DNA of 64,000 nt from the NCBI RefSeq assembly GCF_023073715.1, contig NZ_JADPKA010000110.1, forward strand, positions 248,001-312,000. The letters are read 5' to 3'. The translations under genes were made by a program, and so were the position numbers. The notes beneath the pieces are model-generated. The model saw only the letters and a list, made by a program, of their open reading frames with translations, was not told the origin of the DNA and ran no database searches. This document shows positions 43,565 to 52,009 of the stretch, in pieces. Within the stretch, counting starts at the first letter, position 1. Every line of letters starts with the position of its first letter. This DNA comes from Bradyrhizobium sp. 164 (GTDB lineage: Bacteria > Pseudomonadota > Alphaproteobacteria > Rhizobiales > Xanthobacteraceae).

Positions 43565-43775
43565 ACCCGCGGCAGCATCAGGAAAGCCGAATGGTGTAGC
43601 CTCGCTGCGCCGTTCGGCGCCGCGTCACGCCCCGTCATGCGTCCCCTGCCAATCGCCGCCACTCGCGCGATCGAGCTGAAACGTGACCGATCTTCGGGTG
43701 TGAATTGCGGCGAGGACTTCTCCCGATAGCGTCGACATAGACAGCCCAGGATGAGGAATATCCGACATTGCGAGC

Positions 43776-45269
43776 CTAGAACCGCGGGATATCCGGAAAC
43801 GCCAGCTTGCCTGCGTGGACATGCATGCGACCGAGCTCGGCGCAGCGATGCAGGGTCGGAAACATCTTTCCGGGATTGAGCAGGCCCTGGGCGTCGAAGG
43901 CGCATTTGAGGCGCTGCTGCTGGTTGAGGTCGATCTCGCTGAACATGTCGGGCATCAGATCGCGCTTCTCGATGCCGACGCCGTGCTCGCCGGTGAGCAC
44001 GCCGCCGAATTCGACGCAGGCGCGCAGGATGTCCGCACCGAACGCCTCCGCACGCTCGATCTCGCCAGGCTTATTGGCGTCGTAGAGGATCAGCGGATGC
44101 AGATTGCCATCGCCGGCATGGAACACATTGGCGCAGCCGAGCTGGTATTTTTCCGAGAGTTCGCGGATGCGCGCCAGCGCCTTCGGCAGCGCACCGCGCG
44201 GGATGGTGCCGTCCATGCAGAGATAATCGGGCGAGATGCGCCCGACCGCGGGGAACGCGGCTTTCCGGCCCGCCCAGAACAGATTGCGCTCGGCCTCGGA
44301 ATTGGAGATCTGGCAGGTGGTGGAGCCGCAGCCATTCGCGATCGCCTCGACGCGCGTGATCAGCTCGTCGACCTCGATCTTGGGACCGTCGAGTTCGATG
44401 ATGAGCAGCGCCTCGACGTCGAGCGGATAGCCGGCGTGGACGAAGGCTTCGGCCGCGTGGATCGCGGGCTTGTCCATCATCTCCATGCCCCCAGGGATGA
44501 TGCCGGCGCCGATGATGCGTGCCACGCATTCGCCGGCGGCTTCGACTTCTGCGAAGCCGACCATCAGCGCGCGCGCGGTCTCCGGCTTTTGCAGGATGCG
44601 CACGGTGATCTCGGTGATGACCCCGAGCAGGCCCTCGGAACCGGTGATGACTCCCATCAAGTCGTAGCCGGGGTTCTCCGCCGACTTGCCGCCGATGCGC
44701 AGGATCTCGCCGCTCATCAGCACGATCTCGCAACCGAGCACGTTGTTGGTGGTCATGCCGTATTTCAGGCAATGCACGCCGCCGGAATTTTCCGCGACGT
44801 TGCCGCCGATCGAGCAGGCGATCTGCGAGGACGGGTCGGGCGCGTAATAGAATCCGGCATGCGCGACCGCCTGACTGATGGCGAGATTGGTGACGCCGGG
44901 CTCGGTCACGACGACGCGGTTCTCGAAATCGATCTCGCGGATGCGCTTGAACTTGCCGAGCCCGAGCAGCACGCCATCCTCGAGCGGCAGGGCGCCGCCG
45001 GATAGCGAGGTACCGGACCCCCGCGGCACGACCTTGATGCCCTGCCCTGCACAATACTTCAGGACCAGCGAGACCTGCTCGGTGGTGTCGGGCAGCACCA
45101 CGACCATCGGCGGCTGCCGATAGGCCGTCAATCCGTCGGATTCATAGGCTCGCATCTCGGCGGCGCTGTCGATCACACCCTCGCCAGGCACGATTGCGCG
45201 CAGCGCGGCAACGATGTCCGCGCGGCGCGCGAGCACGGCCTGGTCGCTCGCAGGCATCATGATAGCCAT
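43776..45269 (-). CDS. glcD: Glycolate oxidase catalytic FAD subunit
   Basis: GlcD binds FAD and oxidises glycolate or D-lactate. The 497-residue protein has the PCMH FAD domain (QPPMVVVLPDTTEQVSLVLK, VVPRGSGTSLSGGALPLEDG, VEPGVTNLAISQ-type, CSIGGNVAENSGGVHCLKYG, GVITGSEGLLGVITEITVRI) and the C-terminal cap with VFHAGDGNLHPLILYD and VLTGEHGVGIEKRDLM (metal and substrate residues). It starts at ATG 45269; the open frame continues upstream without coding features. glcE and glcF are 2.8 kb further along the same strand, separated by other genes. Confidence 0.94.
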   Translation of the reverse strand: MAIMMPASDQAVLARRADIVAALRAIVPGEGVIDSAAEMRAYESDGLTAYRQPPMVVVLPDTTEQVSLVLKYCAGQGIKVVPRGSGTSLSGGALPLEDGVLLGLGKFKRIREIDFENRVVVTEPGVTNLAISQAVAHAGFYYAPDPSSQIACSIGGNVAENSGGVHCLKYGMTTNNVLGCEIVLMSGEILRIGGKSAENPGYDLMGVITGSEGLLGVITEITVRILQKPETARALMVGFAEVEAAGECVARIIGAGIIPGGMEMMDKPAIHAAEAFVHAGYPLDVEALLIIELDGPKIEVDELITRVEAIANGCGSTTCQISNSEAERNLFWAGRKAAFPAVGRISPDYLCMDGTIPRGALPKALARIRELSEKYQLGCANVFHAGDGNLHPLILYDANKPGEIERAEAFGADILRACVEFGGVLTGEHGVGIEKRDLMPDMFSEIDLNQQQRLKCAFDAQGLLNPGKMFPTLHRCAELGRMHVHAGKLAFPDIPRF

Positions 45270-45545
45270 ATCAAATCCTTCATGGCATTTCCTTTCCGGC
45301 CCAGGCCGCCTGATCAATTTGTTGCGGCAAATCAACCACGTCCGCGGATGTTTGGGTAGGCCATCCGAAAGTCGGACAACGATCTTTCCGCGACTTCGCT
45401 CTGGGACAAGTAGGAAATCGTGAAACCTGTCATGGTCTGGCGGCTTGTCCAAGCCGGGCAGGCCTGCCAAAACCGGCACGTCCGACCATTGCCGCTCAGG
45501 CAAGAGACTGACTAGACCCACCAGGGAAGAGACGAAGAGCACCCG

Positions 45546-45941
45546 ATGACAAAACTGACCTTTGGCGCACTGACGACCCTCACCGTGATTGCCACCGCAC
45601 CCGCCGCGATGGCGCAGGATGTCGCGGCCGGCAAGACGTCGTTCAACAAATGCCTGGCCTGCCACGCGATCGGCGAAGGCGCCAAGAACAAGGTCGGCCC
45701 CGAGCTCAACGGCCTCAACGGCCGCAAGTCGGGCACCGCTCCCGATTATAACTACACGGATGCGAACAAGAATTCCGGCATCACCTGGGACGAGGCGACG
45801 TTCAAGGAATACATCAAGGATCCCAAGGCCAAGATCCCCGGCACCAAGATGGCCTTCGCCGGCATCAAGAACGAGACCGAGATCAACAATCTCTGGGCCT
45901 TCATTTCCCAATTCGACAAGGACGGGAAGATCAAGCAGTAA
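45546..45941 (+). CDS. Class I cytochrome c (c550-like), periplasmic
   Basis: The 131-residue protein has a signal peptide (FGALTTLTVIATAPAAMA), heme-binding CLACH at 36-40, GPELNGLNGRKSGTAPDYNY and the Met-ligand region IPGTKMAFAGIK (Met102). This is the soluble mitochondrial-type cytochrome c layout; in Bradyrhizobium it corresponds to CycA (c550) by length and look, which I infer, not prove. Electron transfer partners are not in the window. It is divergent from glcD and converges on the hydrolase at 45960. Confidence 0.92.
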   Translation: MTKLTFGALTTLTVIATAPAAMAQDVAAGKTSFNKCLACHAIGEGAKNKVGPELNGLNGRKSGTAPDYNYTDANKNSGITWDEATFKEYIKDPKAKIPGTKMAFAGIKNETEINNLWAFISQFDKDGKIKQ

Positions 45942-45947
45942 ACGCGG

Positions 45948-45976
45948 AAAAGGCGGCCGCTAATCGGCGGCCGCCT
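45948..45976. terminator. Candidate bidirectional terminator between cytochrome c and hydrolase genes
   Basis: AGGCGGCCG and CGGCCGCCT form a 9-base-pair stem around an 8-base loop. It overlaps the last codons of the hydrolase gene on the other strand; a run of four A residues to its left gives a short U-run for the reverse direction. Confidence 0.45.
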
Positions 45977-46943
45977 GCGCCGGCACGATCTTGCCGATCA
46001 TCGCCTCGATCTCCGCCTTCACGAGATCCGGCACGGCGTTCTGCACCATGTGGCCGAGATCGGGCAGCACGATCAACTTCGCATTCGGCACGGTGGCAGC
46101 GAGCGGGCGCGCGTGGATGCCGGTCGAGACGGTCTTGTCGGGCTCGCCGGCGATGATCGTGACCGGCGCCGATATCTCGCCGTAACGCGCGACTTGCCCG
46201 GCCACTGCTTCCTTCAGCGTCACCAGGTCAAAGGCATTGGCGATGAACTCGCGCGGACGCAGCAGCAGCGGCGTCGCGGAATCCTTGACGAAGCCGTCCG
46301 GCATGACTTGGGGCAGGAAGACGTTGCGCGCACCGGATTCGGTGAGGACGTAGCCGAGCGGCAGCGTGATCGTGTAGGCGAGCAGCGGACCGACCACGGG
46401 CGTTGCGATGATCTCGTTGTAGCGGCCGACGCCGCCGCGCCAGGGATGAGTGACGGGCGCGAGCATCACGAGGCCGGCAACGCGGTGGGGGTGATCGAGC
46501 GCGATCCGCGCGCCGAGGGCGCCGCTCCAGGAATGCACCACGAACACCGCGCGATCGATCCCGAGCCTATGAAGCGCTTCATCGATCATCCGCGCCTGGA
46601 TCTGCGGCGTCGAATCCTGCCGCCGCAGGCGCGTGCTCCAGCCGTGGCCGGGGCGATCGATCAGAATGACGCGATGATCCCTGGCGAGGAGATCGCCGAG
46701 CGGCCGTCGCATCGCTTCGAGATTGGAGCTCGCGCCGTGCAGCATCACGATCGGCAGGCCAGCGTCGCGCGGGCCGAGATCGAGGACGTGAAGCACAGCG
46801 CCGTCGACCTCGATCATCCGGCCCTGCGCCGGAAAGGCGCGCTGCACGACGACGATTCCAGCCTGCGTGACGAGCGCCAGCAGAACCAGCGCCGTCACGA
46901 TTGACATCACGATCATCGAGAGAATCCGGGCGATCCTGGGCAC
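45960..46943 (-). CDS. Alpha/beta hydrolase, membrane-anchored
   Basis: The 327-residue protein starts with a hydrophobic segment (ARILSMIVMSIVTALVLLAL), probably a signal anchor. The oxyanion region is IVMLHGASSNLEAMR (about 65-79), then RVILIDRPGHGWS, a nucleophile elbow VVHSWSGALGA with Ser138, an acid loop in IAGEPDKTVS and catalytic His in LPDLGHMVQNA. The elbow reads V-H-S-W-S in place of G-x-S-x-G, still with Ser. Substrate unknown; resembles haloalkane-dehalogenase/epoxide-hydrolase-like esterases. Confidence 0.85.
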   Translation of the reverse strand: MPRIARILSMIVMSIVTALVLLALVTQAGIVVVQRAFPAQGRMIEVDGAVLHVLDLGPRDAGLPIVMLHGASSNLEAMRRPLGDLLARDHRVILIDRPGHGWSTRLRRQDSTPQIQARMIDEALHRLGIDRAVFVVHSWSGALGARIALDHPHRVAGLVMLAPVTHPWRGGVGRYNEIIATPVVGPLLAYTITLPLGYVLTESGARNVFLPQVMPDGFVKDSATPLLLRPREFIANAFDLVTLKEAVAGQVARYGEISAPVTIIAGEPDKTVSTGIHARPLAATVPNAKLIVLPDLGHMVQNAVPDLVKAEIEAMIGKIVPAQAAAD

Positions 46944-47244
46944 AGGGCAGTTACGAGTCTTGGCACACGGCAGTTTCGCTCAGCCGGCATCAAGGCTTCC
47001 ACCGGAAATGGTGGGCTGTGGATATGTGCACAATTGGGGAGCGTAAAAACTCAATGGAATCAACAATATTCCTTGGCGACACGGACGCCTCGGCCCAGCT
47101 TCATGCAGTCGTCATCGCGGAATCCATATAATCGCCATGGTCGGTTCGGCCATCTAGGCGCGGGTGGGCGCCGATCCTCCTCGCAACCTCGGGGATGCGG
47201 GAAAGACCGGCAGGATGTTTCCTGGTTGAACCGGAGGATTTTCG
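46944..47244. other. Gap of about 300 bases
   Basis: Upstream regions of the hydrolase (reverse) and the small ORF at 47245 (forward). A 25-codon open frame starts at an ATG near 47055 but has no clear ribosome binding site, and I do not call it. Confidence 0.35.
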
Positions 47245-47427
47245 ATGAGCTTCAGATCGAATGACACTGCGATCGATGAGATCGTCGCGAGCTGTAACGG
47301 CGACCTGCGCGGTGCCGTGCGGGCGCTGCTCCTGATCAACGAGCATCTCGAAGCGGAGCTTGCAAAGGCTTACGCTGCAGCCGCCGATCGCGGCCTCTCC
47401 GAGCGCGGCGGCAGCGTCCTGCATTGA
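47245..47427 (+). CDS. Small conserved-type hypothetical protein
   Basis: The 60-residue protein begins MSFRSNDTAIDEIVASCNGD and continues LRGAVRALLLINEHLEAELA, a helical, soluble protein. CCGGAGGATTTTCG gives a good ribosome binding site. It resembles small proteins seen in rhizobia by style, but I cannot name a family. It converges on the exported protein at 47435 with 7 bases between stops. Confidence 0.7.
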   Translation: MSFRSNDTAIDEIVASCNGDLRGAVRALLLINEHLEAELAKAYAAAADRGLSERGGSVLH

Positions 47428-47434
47428 GTGCAGG

Positions 47435-47695
47435 CTAGTTCGACCCGTCCTCGTCCTTTTCCTCGTCCGGCGTGAGCGCGGGACAGGCGCGGATCGTTGA
47501 ACGCGCAACCTTGGCGTCGGCCTTGGATTTGTAGGGGCCGTCACCGAACCAGATATCGCCGATGATCACGGGATTGCTGGTCACGATGTTGCATTTGCCG
47601 GTGGCGCGGTTGCCGACCACCCAGAACAATCCGTCGGCGAGGCTCGCCGTGCCCGACGCGAGCAGCAAGCTACCCGCAAAGATCAAACGCTTCAT
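47435..47695 (-). CDS. Small exported protein of unknown function
   Basis: From the ATG at 47695 the product is 86 residues: signal peptide MKRLIFAGSLLLASGTASLA, then DGLFWVVGNRATGKCNIVTS, DIWFGDGPYKSKADAKVARS and a Cys near the C-terminus (IRACPAL), ending in an acidic tail (DEEKDEDGSN). Two Cys could pair. An upstream start at 47740 is in frame but less likely. Function unknown. Confidence 0.78.
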   Translation of the reverse strand: MKRLIFAGSLLLASGTASLADGLFWVVGNRATGKCNIVTSNPVIIGDIWFGDGPYKSKADAKVARSTIRACPALTPDEEKDEDGSN

Positions 47696-47802
47696 GGCTT
47701 TGCTCCTGCCCTGCAGGTAGGCCCGCGGCGGCCCCGGCAATAGCCCTCACGATGCGACGCCTGCGATCGTGGTTAATCCGCGCCGGCCGCGATCGCTAGA
47801 AG

Positions 47803-48444
47803 CTAGATGTCGCGGCCTTCGACCTTCTCGGTCAGGGCCTTGACCTGGTCGGGAATCTTCTCGAGGTGCGGATTGACGGCGAGTGCCTTGCGGTAGGCGT
47901 CCAGCGCGCGCTTCTCGTCACCAACCTCCTGCATAATCATGCCGAGCCCGGCGAGCGCACCGAAATGGCGCGGTTCGCGGATCAGCACTTGCTGGATGTC
48001 GGCGAGCGAGCGGCCGTAATCGTTCTGCATGTAATAGAGCGTGGCGCGCCGGTTCCACGCCTCGATGTAGTCGGGCCTGAGCTTGATGACCGAATCCAGC
48101 AGCTTGATCGCGACCTCGATCTTCTGCGCGTCGACCGCGGTCTTGGCGCGCGACATCAACAGTGCCGCGGTGTCGCTCGGGGTCTGGAGCCAGATCGCCC
48201 AGATCCGCGCCTCGACATGCTTGGCGCTGGCCTCATCGGGCGCCGCCTTCAGCGCGCCGAACAGGAAATCGAGATTCTTGGTGCGGTCGACCTTGGGCAG
48301 CTTGGCCGGCGCTTCCGGCAGCTTCTTCTGCTTGCCGGGCGGGGGCGGCGGCTCAATCTGCTGTGCTCGCGCCGGGGCGAAGCCGGCGGTTCCCAGGACA
48401 AGGGCCAGACACAGCGTAAGCGCGAAAGGGAATCTCACTGCCAT
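47803..48444 (-). CDS. Exported tetratricopeptide-repeat protein
   Basis: The 213-residue protein has a signal peptide (FALTLCLALVLGTAGFAPARA), a Pro-rich linker (EPPPPPGKQKKLPEAP) and three or four TPR helix pairs: KHVEARIWAIWLQTPSDTAA, AIKLLDSVIKLRPDYIEAWN, RRATLYYMQNDYGRSLADIQ and KRALDAYRKALAVNPHLEKI. TPRs mediate protein contacts, so it may scaffold an envelope complex. It stands alone between the small exported protein and rpmJ. Confidence 0.85.
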   Translation of the reverse strand: MAVRFPFALTLCLALVLGTAGFAPARAQQIEPPPPPGKQKKLPEAPAKLPKVDRTKNLDFLFGALKAAPDEASAKHVEARIWAIWLQTPSDTAALLMSRAKTAVDAQKIEVAIKLLDSVIKLRPDYIEAWNRRATLYYMQNDYGRSLADIQQVLIREPRHFGALAGLGMIMQEVGDEKRALDAYRKALAVNPHLEKIPDQVKALTEKVEGRDI

Positions 48445-48549
48445 GGTGAAAGTCTAAACGCGTAAAGCCGCCCTTGCAAAGCAAAGGCGGCGTCAAACTC
48501 GTGTGAGACCGGGTCTTGCGGGACGCGCGCGGCGTCCGGCAGGGCGAGA

Positions 48550-48675
48550 TCAGCCCTGGCGCGCCTTGAAGCGGCGCTGCACCTTGTTGATCACATAGAC
48601 CCGGCCCTTGCGGCGGACCAGGCGGTTGGCGCGATGGCGACCGCGCAGCGATTTCAGCGAGTTACGGACCTTCAT
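48550..48675 (-). CDS. rpmJ: 50S ribosomal protein L36 (alphaproteobacterial type)
   Basis: The 41-residue protein MKVRNSLKSLRGRHRANR..., ending RRFKARQG, is the L36 variant typical of alphaproteobacteria (without the four zinc-binding Cys/His of the zinc-type L36). The start at 48675 is the methionine in front of KVRN. The longer frame that extends upstream is not coding. L36 binds 23S rRNA domains; a zinc-free L36 lets ribosomes work when zinc is scarce, and in this lineage it is probably the main form. Confidence 0.93.
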   Translation of the reverse strand: MKVRNSLKSLRGRHRANRLVRRKGRVYVINKVQRRFKARQG

Positions 48676-48936
48676 GGCAGAATCCTGAACGTTCGAAAGG
48701 CCGTGTTCGGCACTACCGTTTCGGCACGCGCGAATGTGGCAAAATGAGATTTTTCCCGCTGGCAGACCGACCGCCCGGGACGGGGCGGTTCTTAAGGCAT
48801 GGCGGGCGGTGATGTCAATGTTAACGGCCCCGTTCCGAACCAGCAAATTCGTGAAAACAACCCCATGCACAGTAGAAACGGCCGGATCGGCTCGATCTGC
48901 CAATCGATAACCTGCGGCTTTGCCTTGCAAAATTCG

Positions 48937-48949
48937 TTATATCATATAA
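48937..48949. promoter_or_regulatory. Palindrome TTATATCATATAA before the amidohydrolase gene
   Basis: A perfect 13-base odd-centred palindrome in AT-rich DNA, 31 bases before the amidohydrolase start at 48980 and just upstream of its GGGAGG site. Its form resembles GntR-family operators and it could also act as a -10 element. The rest of the 300-base gap (48676-48979) holds nothing else I can support. Confidence 0.45.
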
Positions 48950-48979
48950 TCAATTCGGCAACCCGCCGGGAGGAAAACC

Positions 48980-49864
48980 ATGCCGAAGCTGAAGCTGCCC
49001 AACATCGACGATGTCGTCGCCATCGACATCCACACCCATGCCGAGGAGCCCTGCGGCTGCCATGCTGACGACGGCTATGACGATTTCCAGGCGCAGATGG
49101 CGGAGTATTTCAAGTCGCCAAACAAGCATCCGCCGACAGTGCCGGAGACCGCGGCGTACTACCGCGCCAAGAACATCGCCGCCGTGATCTTCCCAGTCGA
49201 CGCCGAGCGCGAGACGGGCTTCCGCCGTTACAACAATTACGAGATGCTGGAGGTCGCCTCCGACCACCTCGACGTCCTCATCCCCTTCGTCTCCATCGAC
49301 CCGCACAAGGGCAAGCTGGGCGTCCGCGAGGCGCGCAAGCTGATCGAGGAATACGGCGTACGCGGCTTCAAATTCCACCCGACCATGCAGGGCTTCTACG
49401 CCAATGACCGCATGGCCTATCCACTCTATGAAGAGATCAACAATGGCGGCGCCATCGCGCTGTTCCACACCGGCCAGACCGGCGTCGGCTCCGGCATGCC
49501 CGGCGGCATGGGCATGCGGCTGAAATACTCCAACCCGATGTACATGGACGATGTCGCGGCCGATTTCCCCGACCTCAAGATCATTCTCGCCCACCCCTCC
49601 TTCCCCTGGCAGGAGGAGGCACTGTCGGTCGCAACCCACAAGCCGAACGTCTACATCGACCTTTCGGGCTGGTCGCCGAAATATTTCCCGCCGATCCTGG
49701 TGCGCTACATCAACTCGATTCTCCAGGACAAGATGCTGTTCGGCTCGGACTGGCCGGTGATCACGCCGGATCGCTGGCTGTCGGATTTTGCCAAGATCGA
49801 CATCCGCGACGAGATCCGGCCCAAGGTGCTCAAGGCCAACGCGCGCAAGCTGCTGGGAATCTAG
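48980..49864 (+). CDS. Metal-dependent amidohydrolase (amidohydrolase_2/ACMSD family)
   Basis: The 294-residue TIM-barrel protein has the first metal site DIHTHAEEPCG (His18, His20), FHPTMQGFYAND, IALFHTGQTG, IILAHPSFPWQEEA and the catalytic FGSDWPVITP. These are the motifs of amidohydrolase_2 enzymes, including 2-amino-3-carboxymuconate-6-semialdehyde decarboxylase, gamma-resorcylate decarboxylase and HPKA-CoA hydrolase (CouO) of the coumarate pathway. I cannot choose among them; the closest-looking is a CouO-like protein, but no other coumarate genes are near. GGGAGG precedes the ATG at 48980, and a palindrome at 48937-48949 may be its operator. Confidence 0.82.
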   Translation: MPKLKLPNIDDVVAIDIHTHAEEPCGCHADDGYDDFQAQMAEYFKSPNKHPPTVPETAAYYRAKNIAAVIFPVDAERETGFRRYNNYEMLEVASDHLDVLIPFVSIDPHKGKLGVREARKLIEEYGVRGFKFHPTMQGFYANDRMAYPLYEEINNGGAIALFHTGQTGVGSGMPGGMGMRLKYSNPMYMDDVAADFPDLKIILAHPSFPWQEEALSVATHKPNVYIDLSGWSPKYFPPILVRYINSILQDKMLFGSDWPVITPDRWLSDFAKIDIRDEIRPKVLKANARKLLGI

Positions 49865-50240
49865 ACGCGCTCATGGATCGGTGGAGTCTGGCTGATTTTC
49901 GTGGGCGCAACGGATACTGCGCCAACGGAAGCTGCCTCCGGTCACATCGTCCGCGCCAAATCACGGTGTAACTCCCGGTTCTCTAGTGGCTTCGGCGCGC
50001 AGCTTCTCAACTGCACGCAGGAACTCCCCTTCGGTGGTATCAGCCTGATCGACTTCGGAACGCATTCACGCCAGATGCGCTTCGCTTCGTTGAAATATTG
50101 CAGCGTTCGCCTCGCAACCCGATCGAATTCCTCGCACACTCTTGGCCGCGCAACAGCGCCCGATCCGAATTTCCTGCTTGGATCGATATCACGGTGCCCG
50201 CTATAGTCCTGCGGCTGCATCGAGCCCGGAGGACGGTCAA

Positions 50241-50972
50241 TTGCCCCTCAAAGCCGTCGTCTTCGACGCCTACGGAACGCTCTACGATATCCAGTCGGTC
50301 GCTGAGATCACCGAGGATGCATTTCCAGGCTATGGCGGGATCATCACGCAGATCTGGCGCATCAAGCAGCTCGAATATACCTGGTTGCGCTCGCTGATGC
50401 GGCGCTACCAGGATTTTTCGGCGGTCACGCGCGACTCCCTGGCCTATACGTTGCGCGTGCTCGGGCTCGCTTATGACAGCGAGGCGTTCGAGCGCGTGAT
50501 CGAGAAATATCTGCATCTTGAGCTCTATCCGGATGCGATCGATGCGCTCACCGCGCTGAAGCCGCGCAAGCTCGCGGTCCTCTCCAATGGCAGCCCGCAC
50601 ATGCTGAACGCGTTGGTGCGGAATACCGGCCTCGATCGCCTGCTCGATGCCACCATCAGCGTCGACGCCAAGAATATCTTCAAGCCGAGCCCGGAGGCCT
50701 ATGGCCTCATCGGCGAGGTGCTGGGCACCAAGCCGAACGAGGTTCTGTTCGTCTCCTCCAATCCCTGGGACGCCGCCGGCGCGAAATCATTCGGATTGAA
50801 GGTTGCCTGGATCGAGCGGGTGGCACCCGAAGCCATGGCGCTGGCTTGCGTCGAGACCGAACTCATGGCACCGCTGACGATGTTCAAGGCGATCCGCACC
50901 CAGATGGACGAGCTCGGCTTCGCGCCGGATCATCGTGTCCGCGCGCTCTCCGAGCTGCCAAGCATCGCTTAG
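50241..50972 (+). CDS. Haloacid dehalogenase, type II
   Basis: The 243-residue protein starts at a TTG with GGAGGA seven bases upstream. It has HAD motif I VVFDAYGTLYD (nucleophile Asp9), motif II LAVLSNGSPHML, motif III KNIFKPSPEAYGL and motif IV VLFVSSNPWDAAGAK. Type II L-2-haloacid dehalogenases convert 2-haloalkanoic acids to 2-hydroxyacids; related HADs act on other substrates. The open frame continues upstream to an ATG at 50142 but the residues there look non-coding. Confidence 0.9.
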   Translation: MPLKAVVFDAYGTLYDIQSVAEITEDAFPGYGGIITQIWRIKQLEYTWLRSLMRRYQDFSAVTRDSLAYTLRVLGLAYDSEAFERVIEKYLHLELYPDAIDALTALKPRKLAVLSNGSPHMLNALVRNTGLDRLLDATISVDAKNIFKPSPEAYGLIGEVLGTKPNEVLFVSSNPWDAAGAKSFGLKVAWIERVAPEAMALACVETELMAPLTMFKAIRTQMDELGFAPDHRVRALSELPSIA

Positions 50973-51024
50973 GGATCGCTAGCTGCCATGAGTTCGAGTG
51001 AACTGCTGGAATGAGCTGTTTGGA

Positions 51025-51495
51025 ATGAGCCTGCAATCCGTTCGCGATTTCTTCGCCGAGAAAGCCCCCGACATTACCGTCATCGAATCCCCGATCAGCT
51101 CCGCCACGGTGACGCTGGCGGCCGAAGCCTATGGCGTCGAGCCGGGGCGCATCGCCAAGACGCTCTCGTTGCGCGTCGGCGAGCGCGTGATCCTGATCGT
51201 CGCTGCCGGCACATCGCGCATGGACAACAAGAAGGTGAAGGCGCAGTTCGGGGGCAAGCCGAAAATGCTGGGACCGGAGGAGGTCGCCGAGATCACCGGC
51301 CACGAGGTCGGCGGCGTGTGCCCGTTCGGCCTGAAGGCACCGCTGCCGATCTATTGCGACGTCTCGCTGAAAGCGTTCGACGTCGTGGTGCCAGCCGCGG
51401 GCTCGACCCACAGTGCCGTGCGCATCACCCCTGACCGGATGGCCGAGTTGGTCGCGGCCGAATGGGTCGACGTCTGCGAAATCAGGCGCGACTAG
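51025..51495 (+). CDS. YbaK/EbsC-type aminoacyl-tRNA deacylase
   Basis: The 156-residue protein is of the YbaK/ProX family, which clear misacylated tRNAs. It has SSATVTLAAEAYGVEPGRIA, the core VAAGTSRMDNKKVKAQFG, and VGGVCPFGLKAPLPIYCDVS followed by AAGSTHSAVRITPDRM, the typical catalytic Gly/His loop. The start at 51025 removes nine residues from a longer frame. It lies 50 bases downstream of the HAD gene on the same strand; a small hairpin (51504-51526) follows. Confidence 0.88.
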   Translation: MSLQSVRDFFAEKAPDITVIESPISSATVTLAAEAYGVEPGRIAKTLSLRVGERVILIVAAGTSRMDNKKVKAQFGGKPKMLGPEEVAEITGHEVGGVCPFGLKAPLPIYCDVSLKAFDVVVPAAGSTHSAVRITPDRMAELVAAEWVDVCEIRRD

Positions 51496-51503
51496 AGCCT
51501 TAT

Positions 51504-51526
51504 CGGTTCTGATCGAATCAGAACCG
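51504..51526. repeat. Perfect hairpin CGGTTCTGAT / ATCAGAACCG
   Basis: Ten-base arms around CGA, between convergent genes (YbaK on the left, exported protein on the right). No T-run follows on either side, so it is a candidate terminator or a dispersed repeat of the kind seen in this genus. Confidence 0.6.
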
Positions 51527-51569
51527 AACCTCTCCGCGCGACCGGGTATCCACGTCGCGCGAAAGCACT

Positions 51570-51914
51570 TTAATCGTCATCGTAGGGTCGGGGCTGAGCC
51601 CCGGGCGGAGCCGCATTATAGCGCGGCGGCGGCGGCGCGGCGCGGTTGCGCGGGACCGGCTGCTGCGGCTGGGCCTGATTGTTCGACTGGAACACCGCAC
51701 GGCACCCGCTGGAGAGTTGCGGCGTGTTCTGCTGCAAGCAGGCCACGATGCGGTTCACGTCGGGAATCTGATCGCTGCACAGACGCCACACATCAGGCGT
51801 GCAGGCCATCTGCTGTTCCATCGTGCCGCGGTATTCTTGCGCAGATGCCGCGCTCTGCGCGACGATGCCGCTGATCGCGAGCGCCACACCCAGCGCAATC
51901 CGCTCTGTTCGCAT
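51570..51914 (-). CDS. Exported Cys-rich protein of unknown function
   Basis: The 114-residue protein has a signal peptide (MRTERIALGVALAISGIVA with QSAASAQ) and a single CxxxxxxxC-type motif: MACTPDVWRLCSDQIPDVNR and IVACLQQNTPQLSSGCRAVF. This is a cysteine-rich repeat like that of the Golgi apparatus protein 1 family. The C-terminus is Pro/Gln/Arg-rich. Small proteins with this repeat are common in rhizobia; no function is known. Confidence 0.8.
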   Translation of the reverse strand: MRTERIALGVALAISGIVAQSAASAQEYRGTMEQQMACTPDVWRLCSDQIPDVNRIVACLQQNTPQLSSGCRAVFQSNNQAQPQQPVPRNRAAPPPPRYNAAPPGAQPRPYDDD

Positions 51915-52009
51915 GTCCCGATCCTTCCCGAATCCGTCAAAACCTCCTCAATCAATGAGGCGGGGGAAGGTTCTGGACCAACAACAAAATGTGAAAGCGC
52001 GTCTGGAAC

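Noticed and set aside
47055..47131. A 25-codon ORF starting MESTIFLGDTDAS
   Set aside because: No good ribosome binding site and no supporting composition.
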